Origin: Lachnospiraceae bacterium UBA7481
GTDB lineage: Bacteria > Bacillota > Clostridia > Lachnospirales > Lachnospiraceae
Assembly (NCBI GenBank): GCA_002478505.1
Contig: DLOP01000076.1
Location: 1-16,534, forward strand
Length of the DNA: 16,534 nt
Direction: 5' to 3'
Made by a program: the position numbers and the translations under genes. The notes under the pieces are model-generated. The model was not told where the DNA came from, searched no databases, and saw only the letters and a list, made by a program, of their open reading frames with translations. Below, one piece after another: positions 7,892-14,962 of this stretch (position 1 is its first letter; every line of letters starts with the position of its first letter).

Positions 7892-9706
7892 TTACTGCAC
7901 CTGCGTCACGATTCCCACTTCATTGATCACAAATACTCCTCCTGCCGCTTCAATCACCGTATTGGCAAGCATATATTCCGTCGCAGGATCGAAGTAATAC
8001 ATCTGCCCGTCTATCGTCACAAATCCTGTCATCAGATGTCCATCCTCAGGCGAACAATATTTTATACCAACACCGTCATTTAACATACCTTTAAACAAGG
8101 CTCCCGTAACCGGCTCAAAATAGAACCGGCTCTCTCCGATCTTCACCCAGCCTACCTGCATCTTACCGGTAGCCGGATCAAAATACCATGTATTGCCGTC
8201 CTTCGTCAACAGCCCGCGATGCATAGCGCCGGTTTCAGGATTGAAATAATATTTGTCAGCGCCGATCTGCAGCATTCCGGTCATACGGACGCCGTTTTCA
8301 GGATTGAAGTAGAACTGCTCTGCGCCTATCGTAACCAGTCCCGTCATCATCTTTCCTGTTGCGGGATCGAAACAATATGTGTTCTTATCCAGCGTCATCC
8401 AGCCAAGCTGCATTACCCCGGTATCCTGATTCAGATAATATATGCCCTCCGGCAGCGTCAGCCAGCCATACTGCATAACGCCCTCCGGGCTCATATAAAA
8501 TTTCATGCCCTCCAGGGCAACCCAGCCGGACTGTCTCTTTCCTTCCGCATTGAAGAAGTATGTATTGCCGTCGATCTTCTTAAAGCCAATGGTCATCAGA
8601 CCGTTATCATCAAAATAATAAGTCTGACCATCCTCCGCATACCAGCCGTGATGCATATGACCATCCGCAGCGAAGTAATATGTCATTCCTTCCCCTGCAC
8701 GGCACCATCCTGTAAACATGATACCATCCGCACCAAAGAGATACTGTTCTCCGCCAACCGCAACCAGTCCGGTACGGGTCACGCCGTCATCCCCAAAATA
8801 ATAGGTATGGTTATTGATCTGCTGGAATCCTGTCCGCATCGCGCCGTCTTCCCCAAAATAGTAAACAGGACCTCCCAGATTCTGCCAGCCTGTCAGCCTG
8901 TGCCCCTGCTCATTGCAGAAATACTTCGCGCCGTTATAGTCGATCCAGCCCCTCTGCCAGCGGTAATTATTATAGAAATAAACGCTATCCCCGCGCTGTG
9001 AGAATCCATAAGGGATCAGGAAGGAAAAATCCTTATACTGATAATCCATATCCACATTGCCGGCAATTCCCGGTACACTTCCTTTTGATGAATACTGCCA
9101 GAATGCGGGTGTCTGCGCATAAGTACACGCGGATGCATACTGCGCTACCCATTTGTCATAGCCAACCGGACCGATCTTGTTCGTAAACCAGTATGTATTG
9201 GAATATACCATCGGATAATATCCGGCATTTTCTACCGTTGCACAGAATACATTGGCAATCGCTGCCAGCATTTCAGGAGAAAGCGGCTTTTGGCAAGAAT
9301 CCTCAATATCAATTACCACCGGGAAGCTTACCGTATAATTCTGCAGCAGATTTACCAGTATCGACGCCTCCGCTGCTGCCGCTTCCGGTGTAGTTGCATA
9401 AGAATACACATAAACGCCGGTACGGATGCCGACTGCATTGGCGCCTCTGATATTCCTGTCAAAATACGGATCAACACCACTATAAGAACTGTATGCCTTG
9501 ATAAATGCAAATGTTATACCGCTTGCCCGTACTGCGTTCCAGTCGATATTGCCCTGATATTTTGACACATCGATTCCGACAGCCCCTGCCTGGCTTGCAT
9601 TGACAGCAGCTTCGGACTTTAAGGAAAACAACGGAAACATCAACGCTATCACCAGAAGCAGTGCAAGCATCCGATTCAAGCGCGTTAATCTTGAAGTCTT
9701 CTTCAT
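7892..9706 (-). CDS. Secreted GH25 lysozyme with C-terminal wall-binding repeats
   Basis: A 604-aa exported N-acetylmuramidase that hydrolyses the MurNAc-GlcNAc bond of peptidoglycan, acting outside the cell on its own or neighbouring walls. Residues 1-33 form a signal peptide: basic MKKTSRLTRLNR, a hydrophobic core, then SEA before the cut. The GH25 domain spans about residues 42-235, with Asp46 in GIDVSKYQG and the catalytic Asp133 and Glu135 in VVIDIED. From about residue 240 to the end there are about 16 repeats of 20-22 aa with a core such as YYFGEDG, a Gly and aromatic residues. This is the choline/glucan-binding repeat family, here presumably holding the enzyme to wall polymers. The later repeats use a one-residue-longer FDPATGKM-type form. 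AGGAAGG precedes the ATG by about 9 nt. The gene is a single unit ended by the stem-loop at 7806-7860. Confidence 0.93.
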   Translation of the reverse strand: MKKTSRLTRLNRMLALLLVIALMFPLFSLKSEAAVNASQAGAVGIDVSKYQGNIDWNAVRASGITFAFIKAYSSYSGVDPYFDRNIRGANAVGIRTGVYVYSYATTPEAAAAEASILVNLLQNYTVSFPVVIDIEDSCQKPLSPEMLAAIANVFCATVENAGYYPMVYSNTYWFTNKIGPVGYDKWVAQYASACTYAQTPAFWQYSSKGSVPGIAGNVDMDYQYKDFSFLIPYGFSQRGDSVYFYNNYRWQRGWIDYNGAKYFCNEQGHRLTGWQNLGGPVYYFGEDGAMRTGFQQINNHTYYFGDDGVTRTGLVAVGGEQYLFGADGIMFTGWCRAGEGMTYYFAADGHMHHGWYAEDGQTYYFDDNGLMTIGFKKIDGNTYFFNAEGKRQSGWVALEGMKFYMSPEGVMQYGWLTLPEGIYYLNQDTGVMQLGWMTLDKNTYCFDPATGKMMTGLVTIGAEQFYFNPENGVRMTGMLQIGADKYYFNPETGAMHRGLLTKDGNTWYFDPATGKMQVGWVKIGESRFYFEPVTGALFKGMLNDGVGIKYCSPEDGHLMTGFVTIDGQMYYFDPATEYMLANTVIEAAGGVFVINEVGIVTQVQ

Positions 9707-9860
9707 AATATGTACCTTCCTCTCTTTTTCTTACGCTTTGGCAATGATTCCTCCTGCGCATTGACACATCCATTATAAAATCTTCTATCTATCATAGTTC
9801 ACGACCAACTTATAGATATGTGTATATATATTCTACTTCATAATCCCCATAGGATGCAAG

Positions 9861-10796
9861 CTATTTCTCATGCCACTTTCTGTCAAACTCCACCTGCGCC
9901 AGACTGATAGCAGCAAACATAATAATACATCCTGTCAATTCCCGCGGGGTCATGCCCTCCCTTAGGATGACCCATCCGGCAATCACGGAAAATACGGATT
10001 CCAGACTCATCAAGAGAGAAGCCACTGTCGGATTCAGCCCCTCCTGCCCAATGATCTGCAGGGTATATGCCACGCCGCAGGAAAGAACCGCCGCATAAAG
10101 GATCGTGACCCAGGCATCCCACGCAGCAAATCCCGACAGCCAAAGCCTTACGCTTTCCTGCGTATGTCCCATTTCCATCAAAACGGTGGGGAAGATTCCC
10201 AAGATACCACAGGTAAAGAACTGAATACAGGACATTCTTACGCCGTCTGCTTTAGGCGCAAAATGATCCACTACAATAATATGAAAGGAAAAACACAGTG
10301 CACACAGCAGCACCAGTCCATCTGATAACTGCAGCAAAAAAGGTCCTCTCATACAAAGAAGATAAAGACCCAGAACCGCCAGCGCTACTCCTGCCCAGAT
10401 GTTCCATCTGCACTTTTTACGAAAGAAAAGACCGATGATGGGAACCAACAGGATATAACAGGCAGTAAGAAAACCGGCCTTTCCGGCAGACGTACCCAGA
10501 AAAATCCCCATCTGCTGAAAACTGCTGGCAACAAAGAGGATCGCGCCGCAGCTGATGCCGCCCAGCAGAAGCTCCTTCCTCTGCTCCTTTGTCTCCGGCT
10601 TGCGCGTAGATGGTTTCACATGATCCATAATAAAGATTACCGGAAGCAGTGTAATGCCTCCTAAAATCATCCTGATGCAATTAAATGTATATGGTCCTAC
10701 CGCAGTCCCTCCGACGCTCTGGACAACAAAAGCGACGCCCCAGATAAAAGCCGTCAGAAGCAGCAGAAAAGAGTTCCTGAATTTTGTATTTTTCAT
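9861..10796 (-). CDS. DMT superfamily transporter (EamA family)
   Basis: A 311-aa membrane protein with about ten predicted helices arranged as two EamA repeats, roughly residues 8-147 and 160-305. The repeat signatures are visible: a first helix LLLTAFIWGVAFVVQSVGG, and in the second half SCGVAYTLQIIGQEGLNPTVASLLMSLESVFSVIAGW. EamA proteins are inner-membrane exporters or exchangers of amino acids, nucleosides and other metabolites, and the substrate cannot be predicted. The gene starts only 22 bp after the D-Ala-D-Ala ligase-family gene ends, so the two are probably co-transcribed. A functional link, such as export of a dipeptide or D-amino acid, is only a guess. The ribosome binding site is weak (GAGCGGAAT right before the ATG), consistent with translation downstream of the first gene. 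Confidence 0.9.
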   Translation of the reverse strand: MKNTKFRNSFLLLLTAFIWGVAFVVQSVGGTAVGPYTFNCIRMILGGITLLPVIFIMDHVKPSTRKPETKEQRKELLLGGISCGAILFVASSFQQMGIFLGTSAGKAGFLTACYILLVPIIGLFFRKKCRWNIWAGVALAVLGLYLLCMRGPFLLQLSDGLVLLCALCFSFHIIVVDHFAPKADGVRMSCIQFFTCGILGIFPTVLMEMGHTQESVRLWLSGFAAWDAWVTILYAAVLSCGVAYTLQIIGQEGLNPTVASLLMSLESVFSVIAGWVILREGMTPRELTGCIIMFAAISLAQVEFDRKWHEK

Positions 10797-10818
10797 ATTC
10801 CGCTCTATTCTTAAGTTA

Positions 10819-12000
10819 TTAAAGCTTTCCGCCCTTCAATCCTGACAGGGAATTCTGATTTAAAATATTAGTGTCGAAGGAAAAGGTCAACGCATCCTCC
10901 TCGCGTCTGCGTTTCAAGGCAAGCTGGATCATCCGGTCCAGCAGCTCCTTATAAGAGACGCCCACCGGCTCCCAAAGATAAAATGCCAGCGAACCCGGAA
11001 TCGTATTGATCTCATTAAAATATAAACTGTCTGTCTCTTCATCGATCATAAAATCGATCCTTGCAACTCCGTTGCATCCCAAAGCTTTAAAAGACTTTAC
11101 AGCCATATCCCTGATTTCTTCCCTCTTTTCTGCAGATAACTCCGCGGGAATCTTTCTGGACACGCCCGCCATCCCCTTAGACGCGCCGTTCTTGGAATTG
11201 CCCATGTACTTATCCTCATAACTGAGAATATCCTTGGAATGTAACGGTTCTTCACATTCCGAAGCTGCGGCATCATTTTCATCGCCAAGTACGGAACAGT
11301 TGATCTCCCTCAGATTGCTGATCGCATGTTCTATCAGTATTTTCCTCGCATAGGTAAATGCCCCGTCAATGGAACGGATCAGCTCCACACGGTCATTTGC
11401 CACGCTGATCCCCACGCTGGATCCCAGATTCAGCGGCTTCACAATGGCCGGATAGCCGATGCTTTCCTCCGTCTGTTTTACGATACCGTCAATATCTGCA
11501 TAATCGGACGTCGTAAAGCATTTGCAGTCAAGTACCGGCACCCCATGATCCTTCAGGATCACCTTTGTCACATATTTATCCATGCCCACGGCAGACGCCG
11601 TCACATCACAGCCGACAAACGGAACCCCCACCGTCTTTAAATACCCCTGAAGCGTACCGTCCTCCACGTTGGTTCCGTGCACGATCGGAAATACGATATC
11701 GATCTCCACAGGCTTTTTGCCGCCAAAACGCTTTGCCGGATATGGCATCAGCCGCGCTGCGCCGTCCTCCTTAACCAGGATCACCCTCTGGGACTCCGCC
11801 AGCAGCTTTTTGATATCCTTATAAGATTCGATCTTACCAATCCCTTCTCCTATGTACATCTCATTTGCCTTATCAATATAAACCGGTATGATCTCATACT
11901 TTTCCGGATCCATACTTAAAATCGCCTGAATACCGGAAATGATAGATACCTCATGCTCCACGCTCTTTCCGCCAAACATCACTGCTACTCTTGTCTTCAT
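10819..12000 (-). CDS. ddl: D-alanine--D-alanine ligase family (ATP-grasp)
   Basis: A 393-aa cytoplasmic ATP-grasp ligase that would join two D-amino acids, normally D-Ala to D-Ala, for the peptidoglycan stem. Family residues are present: GGKSVEHEVS with Glu15, HGTNVEDGTLQG at 109-119, MDKYVTK at 140-146, the PLNLGSSVG loop at 189-197, the omega-loop YEDKY at 261-265, Asp316 in ARIDF, and Glu330/Asn332 in NEINTIPG. Two things are unusual. An acidic insertion sits around residues 239-257. The residues after NTIPG read SLAFYLWEP, where the usual Ddl and Van ligases have a FTxxSRYP- or MTxxSL-type segment that helps recognise the acceptor. A 28-residue tail extends past the normal end. The start is at 12000, with AAGGCGGAA upstream, rather than eight codons earlier. 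It probably has its own promoter at 12039-12067. Confidence 0.88.
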   Translation of the reverse strand: MKTRVAVMFGGKSVEHEVSIISGIQAILSMDPEKYEIIPVYIDKANEMYIGEGIGKIESYKDIKKLLAESQRVILVKEDGAARLMPYPAKRFGGKKPVEIDIVFPIVHGTNVEDGTLQGYLKTVGVPFVGCDVTASAVGMDKYVTKVILKDHGVPVLDCKCFTTSDYADIDGIVKQTEESIGYPAIVKPLNLGSSVGISVANDRVELIRSIDGAFTYARKILIEHAISNLREINCSVLGDENDAAASECEEPLHSKDILSYEDKYMGNSKNGASKGMAGVSRKIPAELSAEKREEIRDMAVKSFKALGCNGVARIDFMIDEETDSLYFNEINTIPGSLAFYLWEPVGVSYKELLDRMIQLALKRRREEDALTFSFDTNILNQNSLSGLKGGKL

Positions 12001-12038
12001 GATCTTTTTCCGCCTTTCTTGCATATTCCTAATTATCC

Positions 12039-12067
12039 ATAATAATATCTAGGCAATCGTAAAACAA
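12039..12067 (-). promoter_or_regulatory. Predicted ddl promoter
   Basis: On the minus strand a TTGTTT -35 (12062-12067) and a TATTAT -10 (12039-12044) are separated by 17 bp. The predicted start is about 32 bp before the ddl ATG. It lies on the ddl side of the inverted-repeat element at 12102-12217, which suggests that ddl is transcribed independently of the Mur ligase gene. Confidence 0.4.
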
Positions 12068-12101
12068 TTACTTTATTATTTTCATTCCACAATTCTCTCT
12101 A

Positions 12102-12217
12102 GGAGGTTTACATAACCTGAAGTTTGAATATCTATGTTTCAAAAATGATTTCATTTATGATGTTTTTGAAACATAGATATTCAAACGAAGAGTTATGTAA
12201 GCCGGACTTAACTCTTC
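12102..12217. repeat. Dispersed inverted-repeat element, copy A
   Basis: The outer inverted repeats are GGTTTACATAAC (12105-12116) and GTTATGTAAGCC (12192-12203), with one mismatch. Inside lies a perfect 24-bp stem, 12122-12145 with 12163-12186, closed by a 17-nt loop. Bases 12140-12159 (CAAAAATGATTTCATTTATG) are identical to 14785-14804 in copy B. On the murF side GAAGAGTTA (12187-12195) can also pair with TAACTCTTC (12209-12217), so the end can fold in an alternative way. It fills most of the gap between ddl and the Mur ligase gene. No transposase is encoded. It is MITE- or REPIN-like in layout, and I do not recognise the family. Confidence 0.75.
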
Positions 12218-12224
12218 CGCAAAA

Positions 12225-13829
12225 TCAATAATTATCCGGCAGATCGTTCTCCAACAGGATATACTTATGTCCATCGCCTTTGATACTATATGCAAAGGCA
12301 AGTGCATCCTTTAGCCCGTCGTACACAAGACATTTCTTCTCATCAAAACCGTTTTCCACCGCGCCCTCCTGGATCGGCCGCACATGCTCCCTGCCAACCA
12401 GAAGGATATAGTCGCAGCACTTTGCCGCATAAGTTCCGAATTTATAATTATAAGAGTCTTCTTCCTTCCCAAGTTCCACCATACCCGGCGTAATCAATAT
12501 CCTGATCCCGTCAAACATGGCAAGCGTCTCTACTGCTGCTTTGGAGCCGACAGGATTGGAGTTGTAGGCATCATCCACGATCGTCACATTGCCCTGTTCT
12601 AACATCTGCATCCTATGCGGAATCGGCTGTAATCTCCTAACCGGAACTTTTAATTCTTTTAAAGGGATTCCAAGGGTATGCGCTACCGCAATCGCGCCGA
12701 TGATGTTGATGACGTTATGCTCTCCCACAAGTCTGGTCTGAAAGGTCTCTGTTTCTCCATCCGGCGCAGTCACATCAAATTCCGTACCCAGCTGCGACAG
12801 CTGGAGATTCCCTGCCCGATATCCTTCACCGGAAGACTGGTTCCTATAGAATATGATCTTCCGATCTCCCATGACCGCCGTCTGCTCTTTCTGTTTACCT
12901 TCTTTGGAGGATTTTTTAACGATCCACTCATTATCGCCATTTAGAAATAAAAGCCCGCCTTCCGGCAGCGCATCCGCCAGCTCAAATTTCGTATCGACGA
13001 TATGCTCCATCCCGCCGAATGTCTCCAGATGCTGCGGTCCGATGGAAGTGATCACGCCATGGACCGGATGAACGATCTCGCAGATCTCCTTGATGTCGCC
13101 CACATATCTTGCGCCCATTTCACATACAAAGAGTTCATGCGTCGGCTGCAGGGATTCCCGTATCGTCTTTACTACGCCCATGGGCGTATTGTAGCTTTCG
13201 GGCGTCACAAGTACATTAAAATGCCCCTGCAGTAATGCCTGCAGATAAAATTTCACGCTGGTCTTTCCATAGCTTCCGGTCACGCCGATCACCGTAAGTC
13301 CGGATGCCTGTTTCAGTTTCTTCTTTGCATCATTGATAAAATACCGATTAACCGCCTTCTCTATCGGGCGGTTGATCACATTGACAAGGAGCAGGAGAAC
13401 CGCCTGCAACGGAATCAGCAGACCCAAAACTGCGGGCAGATACAGATATCCGAGAAAATAAATTACAGGGATAATCACAATCAGATTTATAACCAGATCC
13501 GTAACGATCAGCCGCTGCACTCTTTTCGTAAACACCAGCTTTTTCTTGACATTGCTTTTCCTTAAATAGCTGTAATACTTAATGACGATCAGCCAATAAA
13601 TACAAAGGACGATCATCAGCCAGTCTACCGGAAATAACATCAGGAAAACGCCTGCCAATCCCGGAAAGATAAGCATTAGCTGTTTGCGCAGATTTTTTCT
13701 GATCCATGACCTCTGCTCATTGTTCTTATAGCCGTTCAACTGAAACATATGGAGATTATAGCGCATCACCAGATAAAAAACAGGGATCGCCAGTATAACG
13801 CTTATGATCACTTCTGCCAATTGCAGCAA
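12225..13829 (-). CDS. Membrane-anchored MurF-like Mur ligase
   Basis: A 534-aa ATP-dependent Mur ligase related to MurF, which adds D-Ala-D-Ala to the UDP-MurNAc-tripeptide. The catalytic core is complete: P-loop GVTGSYGKTSVK at 182-193, ESYNTPMG at 211-218, EMGAR at 237-241, a GPQHLETFGG helix at 264-273 followed by Lys281 (the usual carbamylated lysine position), GEHNVINI at 369-376, and DDAYNSNP at 419-426. What is unusual is the front. Residues 1-155 are about five hydrophobic helices (roughly 5-23, 50-68, 69-87, 108-128 and 130-152), and the core follows directly. The UDP-sugar-binding N-terminal domain of standard MurF is therefore missing. The start is a TTG with GAGGAGG 8 nt upstream. 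The hydrolase gene ends 41 bp upstream on the same strand. It may act on a membrane-linked precursor rather than a soluble UDP precursor (inference), and it may not be the cell's housekeeping MurF. Confidence 0.85.
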   Translation of the reverse strand: MLQLAEVIISVILAIPVFYLVMRYNLHMFQLNGYKNNEQRSWIRKNLRKQLMLIFPGLAGVFLMLFPVDWLMIVLCIYWLIVIKYYSYLRKSNVKKKLVFTKRVQRLIVTDLVINLIVIIPVIYFLGYLYLPAVLGLLIPLQAVLLLLVNVINRPIEKAVNRYFINDAKKKLKQASGLTVIGVTGSYGKTSVKFYLQALLQGHFNVLVTPESYNTPMGVVKTIRESLQPTHELFVCEMGARYVGDIKEICEIVHPVHGVITSIGPQHLETFGGMEHIVDTKFELADALPEGGLLFLNGDNEWIVKKSSKEGKQKEQTAVMGDRKIIFYRNQSSGEGYRAGNLQLSQLGTEFDVTAPDGETETFQTRLVGEHNVINIIGAIAVAHTLGIPLKELKVPVRRLQPIPHRMQMLEQGNVTIVDDAYNSNPVGSKAAVETLAMFDGIRILITPGMVELGKEEDSYNYKFGTYAAKCCDYILLVGREHVRPIQEGAVENGFDEKKCLVYDGLKDALAFAYSIKGDGHKYILLENDLPDNY

Positions 13830-13870
13830 ATCTAGTTCCTCCTCAAAACATAATACTAACCTATATACAC

Positions 13871-14644
13871 TTACCTGATATGAAAATAGGATCTCATGAT
13901 CCCCGCGAACTGCCCCGGCTTCTCTAAAAAGCAGAAATGCCCCGTCCCCGGAATGACCGCCAGCCCGGCATCCGGAATCCGTTCTTCCATCAGCTTCGCA
14001 TCTGTGATCGGCGTTGCGGTATCCATATCTCCCCAGATCAAAAGCGTTTCCTGTCTGATCTTAGGAAGCAGCTCTGTCAGGTCTTCATTGACGGCCTTTA
14101 CCATGCATTGGCGCATCATAGGCGTTGCATTCCGATAATCCTCGGAACCCTGTCTGCTTTTCCATTCGTCGATCAGTTCCGGGCAGATCTTATAGATCAG
14201 TTTCAGATTAACGATTTTTTTTAACACCTTATAACGCCTGATCTTCATCTTCTGCCGCCACGTCCTTTTTGGCAGGATACCGGCGCTGTCCACCAGAACG
14301 ATCCTGCTGATCTTCAACGGAAGTTCTTCCCTGGAAGCAAGCTTTATGATCACCCTGCCGCCATAAGAATGTCCAAGCAGAACGGCTTCGCTGATCTTCA
14401 GCGCATCCATCAGCTTCAGGAAAAAGTCCGCATACATATCCACGTCCCATGCTTCCCTCGGCTCCTCGCTTGCGCCAAATCCCGGAAGATCAAACTGCAG
14501 GACGCGGTATTGGCTGCTGATACAGGCTGCAACCGAGTCATATACCGAAAACTCCGTACCCCATCCCTGCAAAATGACTACCGTTTCTTCTCCTTCTCCT
14601 GTGATCTTATAACTGATTTTATAATCGTCTACTGCAATTTCCAT
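13871..14644 (-). CDS. Alpha/beta-fold hydrolase
   Basis: A 257-aa soluble hydrolase with a complete alpha/beta catalytic triad: Ser93 in GHSYGG, Asp208 in WGDMDTATP and His236 in GTGHFCF. The oxyanion region is in LQGWGTEFS. A helical cap lies between about residues 125 and 190 and is rich in Lys and Arg (KRTWRQKMKIRRYKVLKK), so it could face membranes or an acidic substrate. Family members include esterases, lipases, thioesterases and aminopeptidases, and the substrate is not predictable. It is the first gene of a unit with the MurF-like gene, 41 bp apart. The ATG at 14644 has GGAG 9 nt upstream and is preferred over the ATG at 14659 and a TTG at 14677. It sits immediately next to the repeat copies at 14685-14875, so its promoter must lie in or beyond them. 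Confidence 0.85.
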   Translation of the reverse strand: MEIAVDDYKISYKITGEGEETVVILQGWGTEFSVYDSVAACISSQYRVLQFDLPGFGASEEPREAWDVDMYADFFLKLMDALKISEAVLLGHSYGGRVIIKLASREELPLKISRIVLVDSAGILPKRTWRQKMKIRRYKVLKKIVNLKLIYKICPELIDEWKSRQGSEDYRNATPMMRQCMVKAVNEDLTELLPKIRQETLLIWGDMDTATPITDAKLMEERIPDAGLAVIPGTGHFCFLEKPGQFAGIMRSYFHIR

Positions 14645-14684
14645 CCATTCATTCTCCATATCAGAACAATTGACCAATCAAGAT

Positions 14685-14766
14685 ATCTGTACATCTATGT
14701 GTCATCGAGGTTTACATAACTCGAATCCAGCGCATCCTTGTTTCAGCGAGGTTTACATAACTCGAA
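14685..14766. repeat. Tandem 41-bp direct repeats (two units)
   Basis: The 20-bp sequence CGAGGTTTACATAACTCGAA occurs identically at 14706-14725 and 14747-14766, a period of exactly 41 bp. Each copy is itself palindromic at its ends (CGAG with CTCG). The 21-bp segments before, between and after them are related but diverged: the outer two match at about 17 of 21 positions and the middle one is poorer. The second copy supplies the left end of element B. The layout looks like a partial duplication of the element's left arm. Confidence 0.75.
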
Positions 14767-14875
14767 ATCTGCACATCTATGTCCCAAAAATGATTTCATT
14801 TATGGATGTTAGAACAGCTATGTTAGAACATAGCTGTTCGGAACATAGATGTGCGGATGAAGAGTTATGTAAACC
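14747..14875. repeat. Dispersed inverted-repeat element, copy B
   Basis: The outer repeats GGTTTACATAAC (14750-14761) and GTTATGTAAACC (14864-14875) are perfect complements. Inner arms 14767-14785 and 14840-14858 pair at 17 of 19 positions, plus one possible G-U pair. A second perfect 13-bp stem, 14812-14824 with 14827-14839 and only 2 nt between, is nested inside and is absent from copy A. The loop shares CAAAAATGATTTCATTTATG with copy A, while the stem arms differ from copy A except for the CTATGT core. Both copies have the same orientation. Confidence 0.75.
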
Positions 14876-14877
14876 AT
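14818..14877 (-). CDS. Possible 19-aa ORF with strong ribosome binding site
   Basis: The ATG at 14877 is preceded by a perfect AAGGAGG with 9-nt spacing. The 19-codon frame (starting MVYITLHPHIYV) runs through the right arm of element B and stops at 14818-14820. It may be a chance result of the repeat inserting just after a ribosome binding site that once served another gene, possibly the hydrolase. I do not recognise the peptide. Confidence 0.2.
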   Translation of the reverse strand: MVYITLHPHIYVPNSYVLT

Positions 14878-14900
14878 GATCAAGTACCTCCTTACAACAG

Positions 14901-14939
14901 AGAGCTATAGTCCGTCATCGACATTCCGACTATAGCTCT
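14901..14939. terminator. Strong stem-loop downstream of leuS
   Basis: AGAGCTATAGTC (14901-14912) and GACTATAGCTCT (14928-14939) form a perfect 12-bp stem with a 15-nt loop, starting 24 bp after the leuS stop. In the leuS direction the stem is preceded by an A-rich run but is not followed by a clear U-tract. In the opposite direction TGTATTTTT follows. It is probably the end of the leuS transcript or a bidirectional terminator, and the orientation is uncertain. Confidence 0.45.
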
Positions 14940-14962
14940 TGTATTTTTCCCAATATAATCTT

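Noticed and set aside
8219..9001. A 260-codon open frame on the plus strand
   Set aside because: It is antisense to the repetitive part of the lysozyme gene. The periodic codon pattern of the repeats keeps the opposite frame open, and it has no recognisable domain.
14685..14787. CRISPR-like or guide-array-like repeat
   Set aside because: There are only two full 20-bp repeats, the variable parts are related to each other rather than unique spacers, and no cas or other effector gene is nearby.
14670..14879. A 69-codon plus-strand ORF with internal similarity
   Set aside because: It is a translation of the repeat arms and loop. The 41-bp period shifts the frame between copies, so the repeat is not maintained as protein, and no good ribosome binding site was seen.
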